This document shows positions 18,467 to 27,054 of a stretch of DNA of 64,000 nt, in pieces. Made by a program: the position numbers and the translations under genes. The stretch comes from Segetibacter koreensis DSM 18137. GTDB taxonomy: Bacteria; Bacteroidota; Bacteroidia; Chitinophagales; Chitinophagaceae. The notes under the pieces are model-generated. The model was not told where the DNA came from, made no database searches, and saw only the letters and a list, made by a program, of their open reading frames with translations. The stretch covers positions 181,702-245,701 of the forward strand of contig NZ_KB893385.1 of NCBI RefSeq assembly GCF_000374045.1, written 5' to 3'. The first letter of the stretch is position 1; each line of letters opens with the position of its first letter.

Positions 18467-19615
18467 TTAATCTTCCTCAACCACAGCTGCCTTATCATAT
18501 ACAGGCAGCAACCTTACTTTTTCTTCCTGCGGTACAGGTGATTTGGCTTCTCCTTTTACCACATGAAATTTGTATGTTGAAGTTTTAATTTTCAAGAAAT
18601 ATACAAGAGAGAAAAATAACAAAGTTTGTCCGGCAATTAAAAAACCAATACCAATCTTTTGAAAGATAAAAGAGAGGCCGGTTATCAGGATTGTGACAAT
18701 AATACACGTAAAAGTTACGGTTTTATGATTATAGCCATTATTTAATAATAAATGATGTATATGATTTCTGTCAGGCTTAAAGGGCGAATTTCCATTCATT
18801 ATTCTTATAGAAAACACACGCAAAGTATCTAACAGGGGTATTAGCAAGATACCAAAGCCAATAGCAGGAGAAGCGGTAACAGGATAAAAAGAATAGGTGC
18901 TTCCGGTTTCGATGAATTTTATGACAAGTATGCTATTTATGAGGCCAATTATAAGAGAACCTGTGTCGCCCATAAAAATCTTTGCCGGGTGAAAGTTATA
19001 AATTAAAAAAGCTACCAGGCTTCCCGCAAAAGTAAACGACAGTACAGCGTAAGGAATATTTCCGTTTATCAAAAAGAACGTACCAAATACCGCTGACGAA
19101 ATAAGACCAAGACTGCCCGCGAGACCATCGACACCATCAATTAAATTAAAAGCGTTGATAATTACTACCAAAGAAAATGCGGTTAGTATATAACTAAATG
19201 CTGTATTAATCTGGTAAATACCAAACAGACCATGCATATTCGTTATAACAAGCTTTGCTTTATATATAAGAATACCAGCAGCAATAATTTGACCTAAGAA
19301 TTTTTTTATGGGTGATATAATTATAATATCATCCTTCATTCCTAAGAAAAATATAATAAGAAACGCAGCAAAATAATATTGAAACTCGGGAGCTTCTGAT
19401 GAAAAACTAACAGTTAACAGAATGCTGAAAATGAATCCTATAAACATTCCCAATCCTCCTAATGAAGGTATCGGTTCTTTATGTAGTTTTCGCTTATCGT
19501 CCGGTTCATCATATAGCTTTTTTACTTTGGCGACAGTTATTATAGCAGGTATAACAGTAAATGTTATCAGAAAAGCTATTAACCCACCGGCAATAATTCT
19601 TTCCATTAGCTTCAT
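18467..19615 (-). CDS. WecA-like undecaprenyl-phosphate GlcNAc-1-phosphate transferase
   Basis: Membrane enzyme of the MraY/WecA family that starts lipid-linked glycan synthesis by moving a sugar-1-phosphate onto undecaprenyl phosphate. It has 382 residues and about ten helices. The cytoplasmic motifs DDKRKLHKEPIPSLGG, FFLGMKDDIIIISP, NAFNLIDGVDGLAG and FMGDTGSL are the aspartate-rich Mg2+/substrate sites, and DRNHIHHLLL is the WecA-type histidine motif, distinguishing it from MraY. Probably feeds O-antigen or capsule synthesis; the 30-35 kb sugar genes are possible downstream partners. Confidence 0.9.
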   Translation of the reverse strand: MKLMERIIAGGLIAFLITFTVIPAIITVAKVKKLYDEPDDKRKLHKEPIPSLGGLGMFIGFIFSILLTVSFSSEAPEFQYYFAAFLIIFFLGMKDDIIIISPIKKFLGQIIAAGILIYKAKLVITNMHGLFGIYQINTAFSYILTAFSLVVIINAFNLIDGVDGLAGSLGLISSAVFGTFFLINGNIPYAVLSFTFAGSLVAFLIYNFHPAKIFMGDTGSLIIGLINSILVIKFIETGSTYSFYPVTASPAIGFGILLIPLLDTLRVFSIRIMNGNSPFKPDRNHIHHLLLNNGYNHKTVTFTCIIVTILITGLSFIFQKIGIGFLIAGQTLLFFSLVYFLKIKTSTYKFHVVKGEAKSPVPQEEKVRLLPVYDKAAVVEED

Positions 19616-19863
19616 TTTTGGGTGATGGTAGCTACTCTAAATCATGGCAAATAAAGTGCTTTTTAATTATAATATGTAATTCTCAGACAAGTTTTCTAGA
19701 AAAAATGATGGCAAAACTTTCAAAATTATTTTGTCTTTGACAAGAAAAAAGCTTTTTTGGCTGCTCATAATATTCAACATTTTATGCATTTCAGTCAATT
19801 ATTCAACTAAACCGCAATAATTATTAATATTAAAAAAAAACAAAAAAGCGCTGCATTTATCAG

Positions 19864-21081
19864 CTAACTTTTTAATGAATACTGTTGTAAACTTGCTTTT
19901 TTTGATGGTATCCAGGCAGCTAATGTGGAAATAAATACAATAGTGCCGATAACAAGAACAAAGTCAGAAAAAACCATCTTTACCGGATAATAATCAATTA
20001 TAAAACTTCCTCCTGATAATTTTAAAAGTTTGTATTTCATCTGCAACACACACAATAATATAGCCAAAATCATACCTGCTGTGCCTCCAAATGCCGCCAG
20101 GACAAAACCTTCATTTAAAAAAATTCGTTGAATATAGCCGTTATCTGCACCCATTGCCTTTAGCACAGCAATGTCTTTTTGCTTCTCGAGAACCAGCATT
20201 GTGAGGGCTCCAATCATATTAAAAGCTGCTACAACAAGTATGAGTGACAAAATACCATATATAACCCACTTCTCTACCTGCATTACAGTATAAAGACTTT
20301 GATTTTGCTGATATCGTGATTCTACCTTTACAGTGCTTCCCATCAACTTCTGTAAGCTTTCTTTTACAACGTCTGCTTCGGCAGTACTATCTAAGGCAAC
20401 CTCAACTGCACTAAACTGATCAGGCCGAAGGTCAAGCATGTACTTTACGAAATCGATATTTGTTATGGCATACTTGTTATCAAAGTCTTGCTGAAGGATA
20501 AAACTGCCACTAACATTTGCATTGTATGAATTTAATGCGTCTAAGCCAGAGAAGTTTTTAGCTTTAAAATTGGGCAGATAAACAGTAAGAGGAGTAACAT
20601 TCATGCCGGGTTCAACTCCAACGGCATTTTCAATACCTGCCCCCAAAATAAGTAATGGACGATCAGTTGTGCCCCTGTCGAATTTGCCTTTAAACATGTG
20701 TTTGCTTAAACCGCTGACCTGTGTATATTGATCATCAACTCCTTTTAAGTATATTATACTTTGGAATTCATCATTTACCAACACAGCTTTTTCTTCTGCA
20801 ATTGTGCTTATCTGTCTTACGCCATCGGTCCGTTTAATGCGCTGCAACTGTGCAGTTGAAAGGGTAAGAAATTTTCCTTTTGCAGGTGCTATTCTGATAT
20901 CAGTATAAAAATCGGCATATAAACCTTTTACAAGGTCTTCAAAACCATTAAACACACTTAACACTAATATCAGCGCAGCCGCACCAACTGCAATGGCCAG
21001 AATACTTATCCAGGCAATGAGGTTGATGGCGTTTGTTGTCTTTTTCCCCTTAAAATATCTCCAGGCAAATAAAATTGTCAT
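19864..21081 (-). CDS. LolE/FtsX-type ABC transporter permease
   Basis: A 405-residue MacB/FtsX-fold permease: one N-terminal helix (about 20-45, ISILAIAVGAAALILVLSVFNG), a large periplasmic domain, and three C-terminal helices (about 275-395), with the QKDIAVLKAMGA coupling segment that contacts the ATPase. Length and the N-terminal FAWRYFKGKKTTNAINLI block match LolC/LolE proteins for lipoprotein release. No LolD ATPase adjoins it. The end lies 38 bases before the rbfA stop on the same strand side, so it follows rbfA in an operon. Confidence 0.82.
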   Translation of the reverse strand: MTILFAWRYFKGKKTTNAINLIAWISILAIAVGAAALILVLSVFNGFEDLVKGLYADFYTDIRIAPAKGKFLTLSTAQLQRIKRTDGVRQISTIAEEKAVLVNDEFQSIIYLKGVDDQYTQVSGLSKHMFKGKFDRGTTDRPLLILGAGIENAVGVEPGMNVTPLTVYLPNFKAKNFSGLDALNSYNANVSGSFILQQDFDNKYAITNIDFVKYMLDLRPDQFSAVEVALDSTAEADVVKESLQKLMGSTVKVESRYQQNQSLYTVMQVEKWVIYGILSLILVVAAFNMIGALTMLVLEKQKDIAVLKAMGADNGYIQRIFLNEGFVLAAFGGTAGMILAILLCVLQMKYKLLKLSGGSFIIDYYPVKMVFSDFVLVIGTIVFISTLAAWIPSKKASLQQYSLKS

Positions 21082-21119
21082 CTATCGGGAAGTTTCCGGT
21101 AACAGGCAAAAAGATTTAA

Positions 21120-21497
21120 TTAATCAGGTTTCTTATTTTCTTCTTCCTCGTTATGTAGCTTTTTAAAAATATCTTCCATTTTAAAAACATAGTCCAGCGT
21201 ATCATCCAGGTAAAACTGCAAAAGAGGTATTCTTCTCAATTGGTGTTTTACCCTCTCGCTCAGTTCCTTTTTGATTTCCCACGCTTGTGCCTGTATTTTT
21301 TTTAGTGCTGCCTGAGTATCCTGTACCTTAAACAAACTTATATATATTCTTGCCTCCAATAAGTCGGGAGTAATTTTAACTGTTGAAATAGAGACCATTC
21401 CTCCGTCTATCATATTTAGTCCCAGCCGCATAAATATATCGTTCAACTCTTGTTGAATTACTGCGGCCACCTGTTTTTGTCGTTTTCCTTCCTGCAT
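21120..21497 (-). CDS. rbfA: 30S ribosome-binding factor A
   Basis: Assists maturation of the 16S rRNA 5' end during small-subunit assembly. The 125-residue protein shows the KH-like fold motifs: KRQKQVAAVIQQELNDIF, GMVSISTVKITPDLLEARIYISLF, and a C-terminal LRRIPLLQFYLDDTLDY. Followed by the LolE-like gene 38 bases on; divergent from the MsbA-like exporter 65 bases away. Confidence 0.92.
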   Translation of the reverse strand: MQEGKRQKQVAAVIQQELNDIFMRLGLNMIDGGMVSISTVKITPDLLEARIYISLFKVQDTQAALKKIQAQAWEIKKELSERVKHQLRRIPLLQFYLDDTLDYVFKMEDIFKKLHNEEEENKKPD

Positions 21498-21562
21498 CTA
21501 TTCTACTGTTTATGGCTGTAAAATTAGTTACTTTGTAGCTATTTGAACGATTTATAACACTA

Positions 21563-23392
21563 ATGAGAAAATATTCGCGTCTTTTTAAATATCTGCGTTT
21601 TTTTAAGGGAAACATTATTCTGTACTTTCTATTTACAATTCTGTCAATCATTTTTTCACTGATTTCATTAGGTACGCTTCCTTTTTTCTTACGGTTAATA
21701 TTCTCTACCGAAAAACTGGTACTGCAAAAACCGGCAGCCATACATGGCTCTGCCGACGTTATTAATTATGTTAACTATCAAATAAGTAATATAATAGTTT
21801 CAAACGGAAGTCGCGGCCCTGTTTTAGCACTCGCCATAATATGCCTCGTTGTCATTGTATCAGTGTTACTAAAAAATTTGTTCCTGTATCTTTCTTTCTA
21901 TGTATTGGCTCCAATGAAAAATTCGATAATGACAAGATTGAGAGAAGAATTGTATGATAAATTACTTCAATTGCCAATTGGTTTTTTTACAGAACAAAGA
22001 AAAGGTGATGTTATGAGCCGGATGACAAATGACATAGGTGAACTGGAAGGTTCTGTCGTGGGCACAATGGAAGGATTTATAAAAGATCCTTTGAATATAC
22101 TCATCATTCTGGGAACCCTTATTTTCATCAGTCCCCAGCTTTCGTTGTTCCTATTAATTTTTCTTCCGCTTACAGGCATAATAATAGGCCGTGTTAGCCG
22201 GTCACTAAAAAAACAGTCTAATGCAGCAGCAATTATGTTGGGCGAGGCTTTATCAGTGTTAGACGAAACGCTCGGTGGGTTACGGGTGATTAAAGCCTTT
22301 AATGCGGAAAAGCTGTTGCAAACAAAATTTAATACAACCAATAATGATCTGTTTCATTTGCGCAATCGAATGCAGTATCGCCGTGACCTAGCCTCTCCTT
22401 TAAGCGAAGTCTTGGGCGTCATGGTTTTATGTGGTATTCTATGGTTTGGCGGCCGTTTAGTTCTGGGTGGTCAATCGGGTCTTAAAGCTGAAGCATTTAT
22501 AATGTATGTTGGCATCTTTACTCAAATAATCAATCCTGCCAAGGCGCTTTCTTCTTCGTTTTATAACATGCAACGGGGAAGTGCAGCTATTACGAGAATA
22601 GAGGAAATACTGAATGCGCCCGTAAAAGTAGATGAAAATGTAAACGGATTAAAACTTACATCTTTTAGTAAAGCTATAGAGTTTAAGAACGTCAGTTTTT
22701 CTTATGAAGATAAAATAGTATTACATAATATTAATCTTAGAATTGAAAAAGGAAAGACAATTGCACTGGTTGGCTCTTCAGGTGCCGGCAAAAGCACTTT
22801 AGCTGATCTCATTCCACGCTTTCATGATGTTACAGCTGGGGAAATATTAATCGATGGAATAAATATCAAAGATTATTCATTGTATTCTGTAAGAAAACAA
22901 ATGGGAATTGTAACACAGGAGCCCATTTTATTTAATGATACCATAGCAGCTAATATAGCTTTAGGAATGGAAAACGCTACCGACGATCAAATTGAAACAG
23001 CAGCCAAAATTGCTAATGCCCATAATTATATACAACAAAAAGAAGTGGCATATAAAACGAACATAGGAGACAGAGGTGGTAAACTTAGCGGCGGAGAAAG
23101 GCAAAGACTAACCATTGCAAGAGCTGTTCTCAAAAATCCACCGATCTTAATTTTAGATGAAGCCACTTCGTCCCTCGATACTGAAAGTGAAAAGCTGGTA
23201 CAGGATGCAATAAATAATATGATGCAGAATCGCACTTCCATCGTCATTGCCCATAGGCTAAGCACAATTCGTCATGCTGATGAAATTATTGTTATGCAAA
23301 AAGGTGAAATTGCCGAACGAGGAACGCATACAGAATTATTGGCTCGAGGAGGAATTTATAAAAGATTGGTAGATATGCAGGAAGTGAAGTAA
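21563..23392 (+). CDS. MsbA-like ABC exporter (fused permease-ATPase)
   Basis: A 609-residue half-transporter: six membrane helices in residues 15-330, then an ATPase domain with Walker A GSSGAGKST near 402, signature LSGGERQ near 507, Walker B ILILDEAT near 528 and the H-loop IAHRLS near 561. It resembles MsbA/lipid A flippase and multidrug exporters. The loop after helix 1 is longer than in most MsbA proteins (residues 52-85). Divergent from rbfA; probably monocistronic. Substrate not determined by sequence. Confidence 0.9.
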   Translation: MRKYSRLFKYLRFFKGNIILYFLFTILSIIFSLISLGTLPFFLRLIFSTEKLVLQKPAAIHGSADVINYVNYQISNIIVSNGSRGPVLALAIICLVVIVSVLLKNLFLYLSFYVLAPMKNSIMTRLREELYDKLLQLPIGFFTEQRKGDVMSRMTNDIGELEGSVVGTMEGFIKDPLNILIILGTLIFISPQLSLFLLIFLPLTGIIIGRVSRSLKKQSNAAAIMLGEALSVLDETLGGLRVIKAFNAEKLLQTKFNTTNNDLFHLRNRMQYRRDLASPLSEVLGVMVLCGILWFGGRLVLGGQSGLKAEAFIMYVGIFTQIINPAKALSSSFYNMQRGSAAITRIEEILNAPVKVDENVNGLKLTSFSKAIEFKNVSFSYEDKIVLHNINLRIEKGKTIALVGSSGAGKSTLADLIPRFHDVTAGEILIDGINIKDYSLYSVRKQMGIVTQEPILFNDTIAANIALGMENATDDQIETAAKIANAHNYIQQKEVAYKTNIGDRGGKLSGGERQRLTIARAVLKNPPILILDEATSSLDTESEKLVQDAINNMMQNRTSIVIAHRLSTIRHADEIIVMQKGEIAERGTHTELLARGGIYKRLVDMQEVK

Positions 23393-23500
23393 GTTTTTAG
23401 AGCAACAAATACCAACACTGAATTTACAAAAGCTACGTATACAGGTTAATAGTTTCACTTATCTTTACGAGGATTCTTTTAACTGACAAAAACCTAAAAT

Positions 23501-24109
23501 ATGAAAGTTGTAGTAGTAGGCTCTTCCGGAACGATTGGTAAAGCAGTAACACAACTACTGAAAGATAAAGGGCACGAGGTTGTTGAAGTTTCCCGCTCCA
23601 CTAAACCTGGCGTTAATATAATGGACTCTTCATCTATTGAAAATTTTTACAGCAGTTTAGGTGAAGTTGATGCTATTATTTGTGCCGCAGGAGATGCTGC
23701 AGCAGCTCCGCTTGATAAGCTCACTAATGAGCAAATTCAACTTTCAATAAACAGCAAACTTTTAGGGCAGGTAAACATGGTACGTAAAGGATTATCAAAT
23801 GTGCGACCTAATGGTGTATTTGTAATAACAGGCGGTATGCTTGCTTACACACCGTGGCCACAAACTTCAATAATTACAACGGTTAATGCGGGCCTGGAAG
23901 GATTTGCGAAGGCAGCAGCACTCGATTTAACAGACGGCCGACGGATAGTTATCGTACATCCGCCATGGATTGCAGAAACTGCTGCTAAACTGGGCATGGA
24001 TGCCACACCATGGCCAAACGCTGCCAAAGCTGCCGAGGCATATCTTGAAGCCTTAGAAGGAAACATGAATGGAGAACCGGTTTTTGTAGAAGGTTACAAA
24101 CCGTCTTAA
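23501..24109 (+). CDS. SDR-fold protein lacking the YxxxK motif
   Basis: A 202-residue short-chain dehydrogenase-like protein. The N-terminal GSSGTIGKAV is the NAD(P)-binding glycine motif, CAAGDAAAAP sits at the usual NAG position, and SKLLGQVNMVRKGL matches helix 4. The catalytic Tyr-x-x-x-Lys is absent: the equivalent segment reads TSIITTVNAGLEGFAKAA, as in the short SDR subfamily where the lysine is replaced by asparagine. It may therefore bind nucleotide without standard oxidoreductase chemistry. A near-match promoter (TATCTTTA) lies upstream. Confidence 0.8.
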   Translation: MKVVVVGSSGTIGKAVTQLLKDKGHEVVEVSRSTKPGVNIMDSSSIENFYSSLGEVDAIICAAGDAAAAPLDKLTNEQIQLSINSKLLGQVNMVRKGLSNVRPNGVFVITGGMLAYTPWPQTSIITTVNAGLEGFAKAAALDLTDGRRIVIVHPPWIAETAAKLGMDATPWPNAAKAAEAYLEALEGNMNGEPVFVEGYKPS

Positions 24110-24278
24110 TTTTTTAGATTTAAAAGCCCTTGCATCGATGCAGCAAGAAATAGTAAGGTTAAGTTTAAATAGTTATAAGCAAAATCTTATATTTTTAATA
24201 ATCTAAAGCTTAAGCCCTATTTTCTTTTTAATACCTTTCTTTTATAGACAAGTACTTTTTTTTCCTTCATAATCGAAG

Positions 24279-24286
24279 TATATTTG
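24279..24286 (+). promoter_or_regulatory. -7 promoter box of the YtxH gene
   Basis: TATATTTG matches TAnnTTTG exactly, 65 bases before the ATG at 24351. Predicted leader about 59 nt. Confidence 0.5.
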
Positions 24287-24350
24287 CTATACCTACGTAT
24301 AAAAGTAATAGCGAAGTTTTTTAAGACTACTAAACTTTAATCCTTACATT

Positions 24351-24578
24351 ATGAATAATTCATCTAAAATCTTAATTGCTTTTTTTGCCGGTTTTGCTGC
24401 TGGCACAGTTACCGGTCTTATGATTGCACCGGATGAAGGATCAAAAACAAGGGAAAACCTATCAAAAAAAGGCAAAAAGCTTTGGAAAAAAACTAAAAAA
24501 TCAGCAGACGAATTTGTAAAAAAATCAGCAGATCTAAAAGATAAAGTTGTCAAAGAGGGCAAAGAAATATTTGAATAG
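24351..24578 (+). CDS. YtxH domain small membrane protein
   Basis: A 75-residue protein with one membrane helix (residues 6-25, ILIAFFAGFAAGTVTGLMIAP) followed by the YtxH signature APDEGSKTRENLSKKGKKL and a lysine-rich amphipathic tail. Such proteins are associated with envelope or general stress in many bacteria; the mechanism is unknown. It has its own promoter box and stands alone. Confidence 0.8.
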   Translation: MNNSSKILIAFFAGFAAGTVTGLMIAPDEGSKTRENLSKKGKKLWKKTKKSADEFVKKSADLKDKVVKEGKEIFE

Positions 24579-25388
24579 AAATTAATTTTTTGTGCCTGAT
24601 CAATCAGTGTACGAAAAATTTTCGGAGGAGCCCTTTTGTAAGTGCTTTTGTCGAGGATTGTCCGGCCCACATCGCTATAAGATCCTCGTCGTTTTGCTTA
24701 TTACCGTATTCTCTTATTGAAGAAATCACTTGCATAATTAATTCTGTTGTCGAAGGCAGAATTTGCAAAAAAGGCTAATCGATTTTGCTATTGGATGATT
24801 CTGTTTTTTTTATTTGTATCGTAACTCCTTAAAAGTCAACCTTTACGTTTCAAAATTTTATTGTTCCTCCTAACAGAAATTTGGTTGCTTATTTTCAAGT
24901 TCTTTAGATTGTTTACAATTAATGCTGCAGACACCTACATCTTGCGGACTGTCTAAACATCTTTACTATCGTTGCTATAATTACCCTTCAACTCCCGAAC
25001 GTTTGTTAGTACTTTTTTATTAATTATCCAAAAAATGACATATTAATAAATTGTTAATAATACTATTAATTAAACCCTTACTCTTCCAATAGGTCTTATT
25101 TTTGTTATATCCGATATGTAATTTTTTCTTCCCGCAATGATTGTAAGCAACAGAAAGAGTTCTGAGAGATTTTAAAACTCGATCTTTAAAATGATCATTC
25201 GATTTCTGCTATTATGAATTGCAATACTGTTTTTATATCAGTATTACAACCTATCGATATTGAGCATGCCATAAGAAATTTTTTATTTCAGCTTCACATT
25301 CCCCTGCGTTATTAGCAGTTGAACGATAGTTTGAACATAGCATAAAGTGTGAAAATGAGGTAGAAATATTCAGAACAAAAAAATAATT
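24579..25388. other. Long intergenic region with possible gene remnant
   Basis: No intact gene. On the minus strand at about 24600-24745 the translation contains NDEDLIAMWAGQSSTKAL, similar to the extreme C-terminus of nitronate monooxygenases (ALWAGQ motif); nothing upstream continues it, so it may be a 3' remnant. At 24999-25014 the 13-mer aacgtttgttagt repeats the operator-like sequence of 4060-4077. The rest is AT-rich without clear structure. Confidence 0.3.
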
Positions 25389-26537
25389 ATGAATACAACG
25401 TTAACAATACAACCAAGGATATATAGAATAGCAGTCAGTGCGTTTTTCTTTTTGGCAGGATTAACCTTTGCTACATGGGCAAGCCGGATACCTGATATTA
25501 AAACAGCTCTGCATCTATCAGAGGCCGGCTTAGGTATGGTACTCTTTGCATTGCCAGTAGGGCAGCTTTTAAGCCTGCCTCTGTCAGCCTGGTTATCCTC
25601 AAAATTTGGCACCAGGTCAGTCATGCTTCTTGCCTCGGTGCTATACCCGCTTACACTGGTGCTGCTGGCAAGCACAACAAGCGCTTTTCAATTGATTCTT
25701 GCCCTATTTCTATTTGGGTTATGGGCAAACATGATCAATATTGCTATGAATACACAAGCAGTAGGTGTTGAAAGCATATATGGCAGATCAATTATGGCTT
25801 CTTTTCACGGCTTGTGGAGCCTTGCAGGTTTTACGGGTGCAGTACTAGGCAGCTTCTTTGTATCAGTTGGCCTTACTCCACTAGTACACTTTTCAATCAT
25901 TTGCGCTGTAGCAAGTTTGATAGTGCTATCATCCTATAAAAGCACCTTACCCAATGAGACAAGTAAAGAAGACGCGAAGCCAATATTTGTAAAACCTGAC
26001 AGAGGAATTTTAATACTCGGACTTATCGCCTTTTCCTGCATGGTCTGCGAAGGTGCTATGGCAGACTGGAGCGGAGTGTATTTTCAAAAAGTTGTAGAGA
26101 CACCTGCTCGATTTACAACCATAGGATATGTTGCATTTACCGCAACTATGGCTACGGGTCGTTTTGCCGGCGATTGGCTCGTAACACGGTTTGGCGTAAA
26201 GCGTATGCTGCAATTAAGTGGTAGTATCATCACAACAGGATTACTGGTAGCAGTTATATTTCCTAATCTTATATCAGCAACTACCGGTTTTTTACTCGTA
26301 GGTTTTGGTGTCTCTTCAGTGGTACCTATTGTATATGGCCTTGCGGGCAAATCAACTACCATGTCAGCTAGTACGGCGTTAGCTGCTGTATCCACCATCG
26401 GATTTTTAGGTTTTTTAATCGGGCCTCCACTTATCGGTTTTATTGCCCAAACTGCTGGCTTACGATTGTCATTTGCCCTTATAGCCGTGCTGGGATTTGG
26501 AACAACATTCCTGGCGGCTAAAATAAAAACTGTTTAG
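25389..26537 (+). CDS. MFS transporter, YbjJ/fucose-permease-like
   Basis: A 382-residue major facilitator with 12 predicted helices. The N-terminal AGLTFATWASRIPDIKTALHLSEAGLG segment and the SRIPDIK motif are typical of the YbjJ-like branch, as is the MNTQAVGVE block near residue 120 and the FHGLWSLAGFTGA helix. Substrate unknown. Followed 23 bases later by a small unrecognised gene that may be co-transcribed. Confidence 0.85.
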   Translation: MNTTLTIQPRIYRIAVSAFFFLAGLTFATWASRIPDIKTALHLSEAGLGMVLFALPVGQLLSLPLSAWLSSKFGTRSVMLLASVLYPLTLVLLASTTSAFQLILALFLFGLWANMINIAMNTQAVGVESIYGRSIMASFHGLWSLAGFTGAVLGSFFVSVGLTPLVHFSIICAVASLIVLSSYKSTLPNETSKEDAKPIFVKPDRGILILGLIAFSCMVCEGAMADWSGVYFQKVVETPARFTTIGYVAFTATMATGRFAGDWLVTRFGVKRMLQLSGSIITTGLLVAVIFPNLISATTGFLLVGFGVSSVVPIVYGLAGKSTTMSASTALAAVSTIGFLGFLIGPPLIGFIAQTAGLRLSFALIAVLGFGTTFLAAKIKTV

Positions 26538-26560
26538 TTACACAATTAAAATTTAAAAAA

Positions 26561-26806
26561 ATGAACAACAATTATAATATTATTCGCAAAATAAGAGAAC
26601 GGGTCTTAAAGAATTTTTACCCGGTTTATCATGCTCCGCTTGTATTTGATATCGGTACACAAACCACTTATAGAAAAGCAGGATATGTAGCATGGCCTGA
26701 AAATCATTCTTCTAAATTTAATCAACATAAGGAAGAAGAAAAACAGGAAAGCAAATTAGGAAACAGAGGTTATTTTGCCTACCCAAAAAACAAGTTTTCA
26801 GCGTAG
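26561..26806 (+). CDS. Small hypothetical protein with an internal repeat
   Basis: An 81-residue hydrophilic protein that I do not recognise. It contains two related motifs, GYVAWPEN near residue 46 and GYFAYPKN near residue 71, separated by a glutamate/lysine-rich linker. No signal peptide or membrane helix. It has a well-placed ATG 23 bases after the MFS gene and a hairpin terminator right behind it, which argues that it is a real gene. Confidence 0.55.
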   Translation: MNNNYNIIRKIRERVLKNFYPVYHAPLVFDIGTQTTYRKAGYVAWPENHSSKFNQHKEEEKQESKLGNRGYFAYPKNKFSA

Positions 26807-26822
26807 CAAGTGTTATTTATTT

Positions 26823-26852
26823 GGAAACAAAAAACATGTTTCCAGATTTTTC
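26823..26852 (+). terminator. Terminator after the small hypothetical gene
   Basis: Stem ggaaaca (26823-26829) with tgtttcc (26837-26843), followed by agattttTct. Placed 17 bases after the stop codon of the small gene. Confidence 0.5.
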
Positions 26853-26885
26853 TATCACTTTCTTTTACTTCACTTTTTTTAATTC

Positions 26886-26925
26886 ACATCGCACTTTGTA
26901 GTAATTACATTGTGCGATGTTTTTG
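26886..26925 (+). terminator. Terminator or bidirectional hairpin before htpG
   Basis: Stem acatcgcac (26886-26894) with gtgcgatgt (26912-26920), with tgta/taca pairing inside the loop, then TTTTG. A strong structure 130 bases upstream of htpG; it probably ends upstream transcription. Confidence 0.55.
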
Positions 26926-27054
26926 TTTAATCTCTGTAGCAAGAGTTTTTATAAGCGCTTTATAAGATAAAAATAGAATATTGTAAAGCTTGTCAACCTG
27001 TCAGTACAACTCTATTTGGTATTTTATTTGACAAAAGTGATAAAAACTTTCTAT

